Positions 48,346 to 56,936 of a DNA stretch of 64,000 bases are shown here, piece after piece. Made by a program: the position numbers and the translations under genes. A model generated the notes under the pieces. It made no database searches and was not told where the DNA came from. It saw nothing but the letters and a program-made list of their open reading frames with translations. The stretch spans positions 4,275,372-4,339,371 of the forward strand of contig NZ_KI632511.1 of assembly GCF_000504285.1 (NCBI RefSeq), written 5' to 3'. Source of the DNA: Actinospica robiniae DSM 44927. Lineage in GTDB: Bacteria; Actinomycetota; Actinomycetes; Streptomycetales; Catenulisporaceae. How positions within the stretch are numbered: the first letter of the stretch is position 1; each line of letters starts with the position of its first letter.

Positions 48346-49731
48346 TCAGGGCCGCAGCGTCTGCAGGAAACGGTGGTGCGGGTGCTGCTCGGGCAAGGCG
48401 GCCACCGAGCGCTCGGCCAGCCGCACCACGCGGGCCCGGGCCGGCTCGGGGATCTCGGCGACGGTGGCCTCGAGCAGCGCCCAGGAGACCTCGTCCAGGC
48501 GCGCCCGCACCTCCTGCTCGCACACCTCCGGATCGCCGCCCGGGCCGGTGCTGGCCGCGCAGGCCGCCTCCAGCGCGGCGAGCGCGCGCAGCGCCTCGTG
48601 GTCGTCGGCGAGCACGGCCGGGATGAAGGTGTCCGCCTGCTCGGCCGAGGCCGCCTTGGTGCCGGGCGCCTCGAACACGTTCACGAGAGGGCTCACGTCC
48701 CCGGCCGTCATCGGGTCGTACAGGCCGGGGAACGGCTGCTCCTCGTACCCGTCGTCGTAGCCGGCGATGTAGATCGGGGCGTCCGAGCCGGTCTGCGCGA
48801 TCGCGCCGAGGGCTACCTCGAGCAGGCTGGCCGGCCAGTCCAGGTCGCGCAGGGCATTGATACGCAGCTGGCCCGGCTGGGAGTCCACCAGGCCGCACAG
48901 CAGCAGCTGCGCCGACTCCAGGGCGGACTGGATGTAGAAGCCGATCTCCGCGCTGTGCAGGCGGATCGGCTCGTCCGCGGCGCACCAGGCGCGCAGCCGG
49001 TGCGCCACGATCGAATTGTCCACCACGTGCGTGAACCGGGAGGCCGAAAGGCGCAGGTCGCAGGCCGCCGCGGTGCGGGCCAGCATCCACTCGCCCACCC
49101 GCTTCGAGGCCGCGTACACGTCCGGCGAGTAGGGCCGCAGCGCCTTGCCGGTGGAGGCGCACACGACGCTCTCCGTGCCCACCCGCGCCGCCGCGCGCAC
49201 CACGTTGAGGGTGCCGAAGATGTTGGTCGCCACCGTCCGGCGCACCTGCGTCTCGGCCAGCCCCGGGTCGCGCTGCGCCGCCACGTGGAAGACGACGTCC
49301 GGGCGCACCTCCTCGAACAGCTCGTCCAGACCGGCCCGGCAGCGCACGTCTCCGTGCACGAACTCGACCCCGGCCAGGTCGGGCGAGGCCTCGAGATCCG
49401 GCAGCGCCGTGCGGCCGCGGGTGATCGAGACGATCCGGGCCGGGCGGTAGGCGCGCAGCTCTCGCAGCAGCACCCGGCCTATGCAGCCGGTGCCGCCGGT
49501 GACCAGAACTACCCGGCCCTCGAGCCGCGCCGTGAGCTCCTGGACCGGCAGGTCGATGCCGCGCCGGCGCACACCGTCGAAGCGCCGATACTCGGCGGGA
49601 GCCTGCGGCTTGAGCTCGAGCAGCTCGCGGGTGAGCTCGCGCAGGCGCTCGATCTGATGCTCGGTCAGCCGCTCGGCACGGGCGGGGGCGGCGGCCTTCA
49701 GCTCGCCCAATAGATCATTGATACTTCTCAC
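48346..49731 (-). CDS. NAD-dependent sugar epimerase/dehydratase (CapD-like SDR)
   Basis: 461 aa from GTG at 49731 with GGGGAGGG upstream. Residues 1-65 are helical. The Rossmann start is VVLVTGGTGCIGRVLLREL; further motifs are FVHGDVRC, VVFHVAAQRD and the catalytic YAASKRVGEWML. It resembles polysaccharide biosynthesis SDRs that act on UDP-sugars, with a C-terminal extra domain of about 100 residues. Divergent from a polysaccharide glycosyltransferase operon, so a shared role in surface glycan synthesis is inferred. Confidence 0.82.
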   Translation of the reverse strand: MRSINDLLGELKAAAPARAERLTEHQIERLRELTRELLELKPQAPAEYRRFDGVRRRGIDLPVQELTARLEGRVVLVTGGTGCIGRVLLRELRAYRPARIVSITRGRTALPDLEASPDLAGVEFVHGDVRCRAGLDELFEEVRPDVVFHVAAQRDPGLAETQVRRTVATNIFGTLNVVRAAARVGTESVVCASTGKALRPYSPDVYAASKRVGEWMLARTAAACDLRLSASRFTHVVDNSIVAHRLRAWCAADEPIRLHSAEIGFYIQSALESAQLLLCGLVDSQPGQLRINALRDLDWPASLLEVALGAIAQTGSDAPIYIAGYDDGYEEQPFPGLYDPMTAGDVSPLVNVFEAPGTKAASAEQADTFIPAVLADDHEALRALAALEAACAASTGPGGDPEVCEQEVRARLDEVSWALLEATVAEIPEPARARVVRLAERSVAALPEQHPHHRFLQTLRP

Positions 49732-49864
49732 GGTGTCCCTCCCCAACCCGCTCCTGCGTGCGAGCGCCACACCCGGCCCGTTACTCGACGGCACCGAAGA
49801 ATTACGAAGCTAGCACGGAACAAGGCGTTCAGTACCGGTGAAGTAGGCAAATTTCCTCGAGGGC

Positions 49865-49892
49865 TTGGCACCCTCGACGCACACGGTAGCAT
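49865..49892 (+). promoter_or_regulatory. Promoter of the glycosyltransferase operon
   Basis: TTGGCA (49865-49870) and TAGCAT (49887-49892), 16 bases apart, in the 290-base gap between the divergent SDR and glycosyltransferase genes. It predicts a start near 49899 and a leader of about 120 bases. The rest of the gap shows no gene. Confidence 0.5.
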
Positions 49893-50020
49893 CGGGGACC
49901 GGCGGCGAAGTATGCACACACGAAGGCGAGCGGATTCCCTTGTCCGAGGTTCTCGGCAGACGGCGTGCCCGACCCAGAGAGTCCGGTATCTCCTCTGAGG
50001 CAACACCCGGATTCTCTTCG

Positions 50021-51586
50021 ATGACACGGCGCGCGGCCGATCCGGCGACGACCAGACAAGACGAAGGCGGACTGCTCCCAGTCCCCCCGGACGACACAGA
50101 GAAGTACTCCTACGTCAAGCGCGGAACCCGCGCTATGGCCGTCTTCTCGATCTGCAGCTTCTTCCTGGTTGCATATACCCAGGTTCTGCTCACGCGACTG
50201 TCCCCGTGGTTGTGGTCGTATGTCCCTTTTCTCGCGTTCACCATCCTCTACATTCTGGTGTCGCAGGTATCCACGATCCTGACCAAGGACTTCGACCTCG
50301 CCGCGCACCAGCGGCTGGTGGACTCCTGGCACCCGGAGACCTATCCCGCCGTCGACGTCATGCTCCCGGTGTGCGGGGAGCCCGACGCGGTGCTGCGCAA
50401 CACCTGGGAGTACGTCGCCGCGCTGCGTGCGAACTACCCGGGGACGCTGACCGTCTACGTGCTCGACGATTCCTCGAGCCCGCGACTGCAGCGGATGGCG
50501 GGCAAGTTCGGCTTCGTCTACGCCGGCCGGGCCAACCGCGGCTGGTACAAGAAGGCCGGCAACCTCCTCTACGGCTACCGAATATCGCACGCGCCGTACA
50601 TGATGGTCCTGGACGCCGACTTCTGCCCCCGGCCGGACTTCCTGCACGAGGTCCTGCCGCATCTGGAGGCGGACCCCACACTCGGCATCGTGCAGACACC
50701 GCAGTTCTTCCGCGTGCTCGACCAGCAGAGCTGGCTCGAGCGCGGCGCCGGAGCCTCGCAGGAACTCTTCTACCGCAGCGTGCAGACCTCGCAGTCCACC
50801 TGGGACGGGGCGGTGTGTGTGGGCAGCTGCGCGGTCTACCGCCGCGCGGCGGTCGAGGACAACGAGGGCATGACCCTCATCGAGCACTCCGAGGACCTGC
50901 ACACCGGGTTCGACCTCTACCTCCGCGGCTGGCACCTGCGCTACCTGCCGCTGGTGCTGTCCGCGGGCGTCTGCCCGGACAACATCCCAGCGTACGTCAA
51001 CCAGCAGTACCGCTGGTGCTCGGGCACCATGAGCATGCTCGGCAGCAGCAAGTTCTGGCGTTCGAAGCTGCCGCTGCGCACGCGGGTCTGCTACCTCTCG
51101 GGCTTTTTCTACTACCTGCACACGGCGCTGTCCGTCTTCTTCTTCCCGCTGGTGCCGATCGCGATGCAGCTGTTCTGGCCGCAGGACATCTCCTTCAAGA
51201 CGACGCTGGTGTGGGTGGTTCCCGGGCTGCTCTACACGGGCGTGCTCTTCCCGTTCTGGCATCGCGCCCCCTACCGGCTCGAGGCCAACGCCTGCCGCAT
51301 GATCTTCAACTGGGCGCACGTGTTCACCATCTACGACGTTCTGCGCAAGAAGCAGCAGGGCTGGCAGCCCAGCGGCTCGTCCGCCAAGAAGCAGGGACGC
51401 AACCGGCGGTTCTGGATCGGCATGATCGGCTGGACCAGCGTGAGCGCGGCTTTCTGGGTGGGTCTGAGCCTGTGGCGGATGCGGGACGGCTACCCGATGA
51501 ACTTCGCGCTGTTCCTGGGCGCGGGCCTTTTCTACGCCGCCACCGCCGCGCGCGTCTTCGTCCAACCGCGGAAGGCGGGTTCCTGA
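50021..51586 (+). CDS. Processive family 2 glycosyltransferase (cellulose-synthase-like)
   Basis: 521 aa from ATG 50021; in-frame TTG 49940 is possible, but upstream codons have weaker GC3 bias. Two N-terminal TM helices (AVFSICSFFLVAYTQVLL, YVPFLAFTILYILV) precede the catalytic domain: PAVDVMLPVCGEP, VYVLDDSSS, MVLDADFCPRP, SEDLHTGFDLYLRGW and the processive QQYRWCSG. About four more TM helices follow. It is the BcsA/CslA plan without a PilZ domain. Confidence 0.9.
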   Translation: MTRRAADPATTRQDEGGLLPVPPDDTEKYSYVKRGTRAMAVFSICSFFLVAYTQVLLTRLSPWLWSYVPFLAFTILYILVSQVSTILTKDFDLAAHQRLVDSWHPETYPAVDVMLPVCGEPDAVLRNTWEYVAALRANYPGTLTVYVLDDSSSPRLQRMAGKFGFVYAGRANRGWYKKAGNLLYGYRISHAPYMMVLDADFCPRPDFLHEVLPHLEADPTLGIVQTPQFFRVLDQQSWLERGAGASQELFYRSVQTSQSTWDGAVCVGSCAVYRRAAVEDNEGMTLIEHSEDLHTGFDLYLRGWHLRYLPLVLSAGVCPDNIPAYVNQQYRWCSGTMSMLGSSKFWRSKLPLRTRVCYLSGFFYYLHTALSVFFFPLVPIAMQLFWPQDISFKTTLVWVVPGLLYTGVLFPFWHRAPYRLEANACRMIFNWAHVFTIYDVLRKKQQGWQPSGSSAKKQGRNRRFWIGMIGWTSVSAAFWVGLSLWRMRDGYPMNFALFLGAGLFYAATAARVFVQPRKAGS

Positions 51587-52671
51587 TGAGGGGCGCAGGC
51601 AGGCTCGGCCGCCGCGCGCGCACCCGGGCTTTGCTCGGCGCACTGCTGCTCACCGCAGCTGCGGCGCTGGCGACGGGCTGTTCCGTGGTGCACGACGCGG
51701 GGACCTGGAACGACCCGCACGACGGCCCCTTGAGCGCGGGCAGCAAGGTGACCGCCGGTTCGACCGCGACGGCTCCCGCCGGATCCAACGCGAGCACAGC
51801 GCCGCAGGTGGAGGCGTACGACGTCACGCCGCTGCTGCAGCCCTCGCGCAAGATCCTCGGTGTCGAGATCAGCGGCGCGCCGGAATCGCTCGCCCCGGCC
51901 GAGCAGTTCGCCGGCTGGGCGGGCACGAAGCCGAACCTGCTCGGCGAGTATCTGGCCTGGGGCACGTCCTTCGACTCCGCCGCGGCCAAGAACGCCTATT
52001 CCTACGGCGCCATGGACTTCGTGGTGTGGGAGCCGTGGAGCCCGACCCTGACGCAGATCGCGGCCGGGGCCAGCGACGCGTACATCACCGCCTTCGCCAC
52101 CGCGGTACGCGCCGCCAACGTGCCGATCGCGCTGAGCTTCGGGCACGAATTCAACGGCAACTGGTACCCGTGGGGTACCTCCAAGACCACCCCCGCGGCG
52201 TTCGTCGCCGCGTGGCAGCACATCCACAACCTGTTCGAGGCCGCCGGCGCGACGAACGTGATCTGGGTGTGGGACCCGAACGACATCTTCCCGGTGCCCG
52301 ACGTCCAGCTCAAGGCGTACTACCCCGGCGACGCCTACGTGGACTGGGCCGCCGTGACCGGTTACTGGAGCGAGGACGGACCGAACACCTACGCCAGCCT
52401 CTACCTTCCGACGCTCGAGGAGATCCGCACGTTCACGCAGAAGCCGTTCCTCATCGCGGAGACGGCGGTCGCGCCGGGGGGCAACCAGTCCGCGTCGCTC
52501 ACAGCACTGTTCAAGGCGGTCGAGCAGCATTCCGACATCGTCGGCTTCGTCTGGTACGACTACGACAAGGGCGGGGATTGGCGGATCGAGAATCGCCCCA
52601 CGCTGATGGCCCAGTTCAAGACCGAGGCCGCCGCAGGCGGGTTCGGCTTCGACGTGAGCAAGCTCGGATGA
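51586..52671 (+). CDS. GH26-family glycoside hydrolase lipoprotein
   Basis: 361 aa. Signal peptide with lipobox ALATGCSV. The GH26 (beta-mannanase-like) barrel has the acid/base motif IALSFGHEFNGNWYPWG and the nucleophile strand FLIAETAVAPGG. The start shares one base with the glycosyltransferase stop. As with CslZ/BcsZ hydrolases beside synthases, it may trim or release the nascent polysaccharide; the substrate is not known. Confidence 0.88.
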   Translation: MRGAGRLGRRARTRALLGALLLTAAAALATGCSVVHDAGTWNDPHDGPLSAGSKVTAGSTATAPAGSNASTAPQVEAYDVTPLLQPSRKILGVEISGAPESLAPAEQFAGWAGTKPNLLGEYLAWGTSFDSAAAKNAYSYGAMDFVVWEPWSPTLTQIAAGASDAYITAFATAVRAANVPIALSFGHEFNGNWYPWGTSKTTPAAFVAAWQHIHNLFEAAGATNVIWVWDPNDIFPVPDVQLKAYYPGDAYVDWAAVTGYWSEDGPNTYASLYLPTLEEIRTFTQKPFLIAETAVAPGGNQSASLTALFKAVEQHSDIVGFVWYDYDKGGDWRIENRPTLMAQFKTEAAAGGFGFDVSKLG

Positions 52672-55181
52672 GCCCCGACCCGCAGCGCGGCGCCGCCGGC
52701 TCCCGGCACAAGCTCGCCGACATCCTGGCCGCCGAGGCGATGGCCTTCGAAGGGCCGGAGCCCCCCGCCGCCCAGATCCCGGCCGGCCGTGGCACCCGCC
52801 GGGCGCCGGAGAAGCCCGATGAGCCGGCCGAGGCGAGCGCGAAGACCGAGCCGAACGAGCCCGCCGCACCCGCTGTGCCTCCGGTGTCCGCGCCGGTATC
52901 GGCACCCGAGTCCGCTTCGGCGCCCGAGCCGCCGTCCTCGTTCGACGCGTTCGCCGCCCCGCTGCCGTCGATCGCCGCGATCCTCGAGTCCTCGTTCCGG
53001 GTGCCGGAGCAGCGGCCTGCGCCCGCGGCCGAGCCCGAGGCGGAACCCGAGCCGGTGTTCACGCCGCCGCCGTTCGCGCCGCAGCCGCTGCCGCCGCGGG
53101 AGCCGACGGCGCAGCTGGAAAGCGCGCCGGAACGGGCTCGAGCCGCAGCGGAGATCGAGGCCCCGGCCGCGGCGGAGAGCGAACCCGAGATCGAGCCGGC
53201 GCCGGAGAGCGCACTCGACTCCACGATGGTGATCTTCCCGCCGATGCCCAAGGCGCGTCCGCGCGGCGCCGACCTCGATGCCACCGCGGTCACGCCTGTC
53301 GTGCCGCCCGCACCGGTCGCGCCGATCACGCCGATCACGCCGCCCGCACCGCCCGCACCGCCCGCACCGATCGTGCCCCCCGCGTCGCCCGACGCCGCCG
53401 TGGCGAAGGGGACCGGCGCGGCGCTCGAAGCCGCGGCTCCGGCCGAGATCGCCGCGAGCCCGGCGAAGACCCCTGCCAAGCCCGCGCCGCCCAAGGCTCC
53501 CGCCCCGGCCGCCGACGACGGCGGCCACTCCGGGTCGCCGCGCTGGCAGGAGAACGTCCCGTTCGACGAGACCGGCGTGCTGCTGCGCCCGGAAGCGTTG
53601 CGGGCGCGGGCGATGGCCGACGAGACCGAGCTCATCTCCGCCATCAAGCTCAAGGACGACGGCTCGGAGGCCGCGCAGGCGCAGCGCCCGGGCTTCTGGA
53701 CCGGCGCCTGGGCGCGGCGCGGCATGGTGGCGTTCATCTGCCTCGTGCAGGCGGTCCTCTCGCTGCGCAACAACAACACAGCGTTCGAGGACGAAGCGCT
53801 CTATCTCTACTCGGGTCATCTGGAGCTCGGGCACCTGCTCTACGGCACGTCGACGGGTATGGACTTCTGGTCGTACTTCTCCGGCGCGCCGGTGCTCTAC
53901 CCGGTGGCCGGCGCGGTAGCCGACCAGGTGGGCGGACTGTTCGGAGCCCGACTGCTGAGCCTGGCCTTCATGCTCGGTGCCACCTGCCTGCTGTACCTGA
54001 TCACCCGCCGGATGTTCGGCACCCGCGCCGCGGTATGCGCAGCCGCCTTGTTCTGCTGCACCGAACCGGTGGTGTTCGTCGGCAACCTCGCCACCTACGA
54101 CGCGCCCGCGCTGTTCCTGATCGCGCTCTCGGCCTGGATCGTGGTGCGGTTCGCGCGGTCGACCTGGCCGCTGTACCTGCTCGCGATCTTCCCGGCCGTG
54201 CTCGCCGTCGGCACCAAGTACGCGGCGTTGATGTTCGTCCCGGTCGTCATCTGCCTCGCCTTGCTCGCCGCGGTCCCGCACTTCGGCCGCTGGGCGCTGA
54301 TCCGCCCGGTCGCACTCTCCGTCGGCTTCGGCGGCGTCGTCTTCGCGATCCTCAAGATGACCGGCGACCTGGCGTTGCAGGGCGTCCAGTCGACCACGAC
54401 CAACCGTGCCCAGGGCACCAACTCCGTGATGCAGGTCGCGCAGCTGTCCGCCGAGTGGGGCGGTGCGCTCTTCGCCGTGTCGCTGGCCGGCGCGGCGTTC
54501 CTGATAGCCCTGCCGCGCGAGCACGGGCTGCCTTATCTGCCGGCACAGCGCTGGCTGCGCGTCTGCCTGGCCGCGCTGATGTGCGGCACGGCACTGCTGC
54601 CGCCGCTGTACCAGGCACACCTGCACACGACCGTCTCGCTGCAGAAGCACGTCGGCTTCGGCCTGTTCTTCGCCGCCCCGCTGGCCGGCTACGGCCTGGT
54701 CCGGATGGTCGGGCCGCACCTGCACCGGGCCCAGCTCGGCATCGGGGTGGTGGTCACGACGTTCGCGCTCGGCATGGGCCAGTCCCTCGGGCTCTTCCAC
54801 GTCTGGCCCAACTCGACCACGCTGATGCAGGAGATCATCAAGTACCAGAAGCCGAATGCGAACTACCTGGTCGGCGCGGACGAGGTGGCCATCTACTCGC
54901 TGCGCGGGGACGCCGACGCCCAGCCGCTGCAGTTCTCCAACACGTTCGTGTTCAACTACACGGACTCGAAGGGCCAGTTCCTCACCGGACCCCCGGCGTA
55001 CACCGCGGCCATCCAGGCCGGCTACTTCCAGGTGATCGCGTACACCGGAAACGACGATGCGCAGAACGAGGGGGCAATCGCCGCCGACCTCTACCGTGCC
55101 ACGAATTACAAACTCGTCGCCACCATTCCGGAGACGACGAGCTACGGAACGTCACGCTATTACGTGTGGGTGAAGAGGTAG
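52668..55181 (+). CDS. GT39-like membrane glycosyltransferase with long disordered N-terminus
   Basis: 837 aa. Residues 1-330 are Pro/Ala/Glu-rich and disordered (SAPVSAPESASAPEPPSS, PITPITPPAPPAPPAPIV). From about 345 on there are about nine or ten TM helices. The first extracytoplasmic loop has NNNTAFEDEALYLYSGHLELGHLL, where the acidic pair is typical of PMT/ArnT-type GT-C enzymes. Such enzymes use polyprenyl-linked sugars. Four-base overlap with the GH26 gene; last gene of the operon. Confidence 0.85.
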   Translation: MSPDPQRGAAGSRHKLADILAAEAMAFEGPEPPAAQIPAGRGTRRAPEKPDEPAEASAKTEPNEPAAPAVPPVSAPVSAPESASAPEPPSSFDAFAAPLPSIAAILESSFRVPEQRPAPAAEPEAEPEPVFTPPPFAPQPLPPREPTAQLESAPERARAAAEIEAPAAAESEPEIEPAPESALDSTMVIFPPMPKARPRGADLDATAVTPVVPPAPVAPITPITPPAPPAPPAPIVPPASPDAAVAKGTGAALEAAAPAEIAASPAKTPAKPAPPKAPAPAADDGGHSGSPRWQENVPFDETGVLLRPEALRARAMADETELISAIKLKDDGSEAAQAQRPGFWTGAWARRGMVAFICLVQAVLSLRNNNTAFEDEALYLYSGHLELGHLLYGTSTGMDFWSYFSGAPVLYPVAGAVADQVGGLFGARLLSLAFMLGATCLLYLITRRMFGTRAAVCAAALFCCTEPVVFVGNLATYDAPALFLIALSAWIVVRFARSTWPLYLLAIFPAVLAVGTKYAALMFVPVVICLALLAAVPHFGRWALIRPVALSVGFGGVVFAILKMTGDLALQGVQSTTTNRAQGTNSVMQVAQLSAEWGGALFAVSLAGAAFLIALPREHGLPYLPAQRWLRVCLAALMCGTALLPPLYQAHLHTTVSLQKHVGFGLFFAAPLAGYGLVRMVGPHLHRAQLGIGVVVTTFALGMGQSLGLFHVWPNSTTLMQEIIKYQKPNANYLVGADEVAIYSLRGDADAQPLQFSNTFVFNYTDSKGQFLTGPPAYTAAIQAGYFQVIAYTGNDDAQNEGAIAADLYRATNYKLVATIPETTSYGTSRYYVWVKR

Positions 55182-55203
55182 CGATTCGCCAGGTGCGCCG
55201 AGA

Positions 55204-55249
55204 CGAATGGCTCGGATAAACGGACTTGTCCGTTTATCCGAGCCATTCG
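55204..55249 (+). terminator. Strong terminator of the polysaccharide operon
   Basis: A perfect 21-bp stem (55204-55224 with 55229-55249), loop CTTG, followed by GCTTTTCC. It reads almost the same from the other side and may also stop the small gene at 55280. Confidence 0.92.
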
Positions 55250-55279
55250 GCTTTTCCAGCCTTCGTCGAACCGATAAAT

Positions 55280-55474
55280 CTAATGCCACCATACAATCAC
55301 GAAGATAGCAAAAACCGCGAAAGCCAGCATGAGAGAGTGCTTGAGAGCATCAGATTTGCCGCGCTGTTTCATCGATGAAAAGCCGGTGAAGTACAACCGG
55401 GCGTCCTGGCTCAACCAGAAAACGTTTGCGGCCAAGCAGATAAAGCACGGGATCAAGGCGATAAGAGTCCGCAT
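55280..55474 (-). CDS. Small membrane protein
   Basis: 64 aa from ATG 55474, with GGGGGAG nine bases upstream. Two hydrophobic segments (TLIALIPCFICLAANVFWL, LMLAFAVFAIFVIVWW) flank a short polar loop with GKSDALKH. Base composition is much less G+C-rich than its neighbours, which may signal transfer. No family recognised. Confidence 0.6.
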   Translation of the reverse strand: MRTLIALIPCFICLAANVFWLSQDARLYFTGFSSMKQRGKSDALKHSLMLAFAVFAIFVIVWWH

Positions 55475-55888
55475 GGCGCCGCGCTCCCCCCTCCTTCGAT
55501 AGACCACATCGAACAGATATTCGAGATTCTCCGCCGCCGAGGGCTGCAGCCGGACTACCGTCAGTCAACCGCCCCCATGCGTGCGACGCCACCAGGGTCG
55601 CCGGCGACCGTCGCTCCGGTCGCCGAGCCACCCGTTCGAGCGACGCGCGTACCTCGCTGAGAGTCTTATGAAATCCCCCCGCTCTTCCCCCCGGCCGAGC
55701 ACGCGTATACCGGAAAGGTAATGCTTTTACCAGCTGGGCGCAAGGGCTGCGTAAAGCCGGGTTTCAGGGCCCTACAATGCCGCTCAGCTCCCCCGATCCG
55801 TTCTCCCACGCGCGCTCCGGGCGTGTTTCCGGCTCGTTCGACGAGGCTTTCCCCAGCCGATGTCCGGCTTCGAGGTAGCCTTGCCGCC
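55475..55888. other. Gene-free stretch with one hairpin
   Basis: No credible ORF. A hairpin CGGCGACCG (55602-55610) / CGGTCGCCG (55617-55625) is the only structure. Parts near 55700 are less G+C-rich (TACCGGAAAGGTAATGC). Confidence 0.6.
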
Positions 55889-56551
55889 ATGACGAGGGTG
55901 GGCGGGCGCAGGCAGCACAAGTTGTTCGCAAGCTGGTATCCGGGACGGGCGGAGGCGATGGACCGTGCTGGATTCGCGGACTACCGGCGCCGGCTGCTGG
56001 CCGGGCTCTCCGGCCGGGTGCTGGAACTGGGCGCCGGAAGCGGCCTTAATTTCGCGCATTACCCGGCCGAAGTGGAGCGGGTGGTGGCTGTCGAGCCGGA
56101 GCCGGCCTTGCGCGAGCGCGCGGTGCGGGCGGCCGAGGCGGCGGACGCTCCGATCGAAGTGGTCGACGGCGTCGCCGAGGATCTGTCGGTACATGCCGGG
56201 CAATTCGACGCGGCCGTCTGTTCGCTCGTGCTGTGCTCGGTGCCGGACCAGCGGACCGCGCTGGAGCAGCTGGCGACCGTGCTGCGGCCGGGTGGCGAGA
56301 TCCGGCTGCTCGAGCACGTCGGCGCGTCGGGCGGAATGCTCGCGGGCGTGCAACGCGTGCTCGACGCGACGGTCTGGCCGTGGATCGGCGCGGGCTGCCA
56401 CTGCTCGCGTGACGTCACGTCGGCCGTGGCGCTGGCCGGGCTGAAACTGACCGCGATCGAGACGTTCCGCTTCCCGGCCGGCGGACCCACCCTGCCGACG
56501 GCGCCGCACGTCCTGCTCACCGCCGCCCCCGCGCCGCATCTCGCGAGGTAG
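55889..56551 (+). CDS. Class I SAM-dependent methyltransferase
   Basis: 220 aa. Motif I VLELGAGSGLNF, motif II acidic VVAVEPEP, and motif IV DAAVCSLVLCSVPD with VLRPGGEIRLLEHV. The closest group is the UbiE/METTL7-like small methyltransferases. ATG 55889 is chosen since the longer frame upstream lacks family sequence. It converges with the tRNA array on the other strand. Confidence 0.87.
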   Translation: MTRVGGRRQHKLFASWYPGRAEAMDRAGFADYRRRLLAGLSGRVLELGAGSGLNFAHYPAEVERVVAVEPEPALRERAVRAAEAADAPIEVVDGVAEDLSVHAGQFDAAVCSLVLCSVPDQRTALEQLATVLRPGGEIRLLEHVGASGGMLAGVQRVLDATVWPWIGAGCHCSRDVTSAVALAGLKLTAIETFRFPAGGPTLPTAPHVLLTAAPAPHLAR

Positions 56552-56569
56552 CGCGGGCGGTCACGCGAG

Positions 56570-56646
56570 AGGCCCGAAGCGGAGTCGAACCGCATGCCAG
56601 ACGTTTTGCAGACGTCCTCCCGACCGTCGGGATGAGGCTCCGGGCC
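56570..56646 (-). tRNA. Atypical tRNA-Cys (GCA) with 8/4 acceptor branch
   Basis: 77 nt without encoded CCA. The anticodon arm GACGU-CUGCAAA-ACGUC gives GCA with U33 and A37. The discriminator is U73, the Cys identity base. The T loop UUCGACU is normal, but the T stem is only GCGG/CCGC. Base 8 is A instead of U and pairs to extend the acceptor to 8 bp (GGCCCGGA/UUCGGGCC), leaving U49 bulged. The D arm is long and unusual, with CCCGA/UCGGG able to pair. Minor Cys and Sec tRNAs with bulged 8/4 branches have been reported in bacteria. Confidence 0.8.
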
Positions 56647-56684
56647 ATCGCGCCGGCGGATCGTGCCCGTCGGCGGGTCCTGCG

Positions 56685-56758
56685 TGCGCTCGGAGGGATT
56701 CGAACCCTCAGCCACCGGCTCCTCAAGCCGGCCCGTCTACCCGTTGCGGCACGAGCGC
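56685..56758 (-). tRNA. tRNA with Leu anticodon GAG but short variable loop
   Basis: 74 nt. Acceptor GCGCUCG/CGAGCGC, U8, A14, anticodon arm CCGGC-UUGAGGA-GCCGG (GAG, reads CUC/CUU), five-base variable loop UGGCU, T arm GAGGG-UUCGAAU-CCCUC, discriminator A73. Bacterial tRNA-Leu is class II with a long variable arm; this one is class I, so its amino acid is uncertain. The three-bp D stem resembles Gln/Gly-type tRNAs. No CCA encoded. Confidence 0.82.
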
Positions 56759-56791
56759 GTGTCCGTGTGCTGCCGTACTGCCTTCTCGGCG

Positions 56792-56864
56792 TGCCCTCGG
56801 TGAGATTCGAACTCACACCGGCGGCGTCCTGAACGCCGTGCCTCTGCCGTTGGGCTACGAGGGC
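56792..56864 (-). tRNA. tRNA with Leu anticodon CAG but short variable loop
   Basis: 73 nt. Acceptor GCCCUCG/CGAGGGC, UA at 8-9, anticodon arm CGGCG-UUCAGGA-CGCCG (CAG, reads CUG), variable loop CCGGU, T arm GUGAG-UUCGAAU-CUCAC, discriminator A73. It is class I like its neighbour, unlike normal bacterial tRNA-Leu. First tRNA of the array; its 5' end is only 11 bases after the T-run of a terminator. Confidence 0.85.
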
Positions 56865-56875
56865 CGGGAAAAGCG

Positions 56876-56911
56876 AAAAACCGCCCGATCCGGGATCTTC
56901 CCGGCGGGCGG
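56876..56911 (-). terminator. Intrinsic terminator between the small ORF and the tRNA array
   Basis: On the minus strand CCGCCCG pairs with CGGGCGG and, inside, CCGGGA with TCCCGG, then TTTTT follows (56880-56876). A classical U-tract terminator is rare in this G+C-rich genome. It starts 25 bases after the stop of the Cys/Leu-rich ORF and leaves no room for a separate tRNA promoter behind it. Confidence 0.88.
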
Positions 56912-56936
56912 CTCCATGGCCGTCGGTGATAGACGG

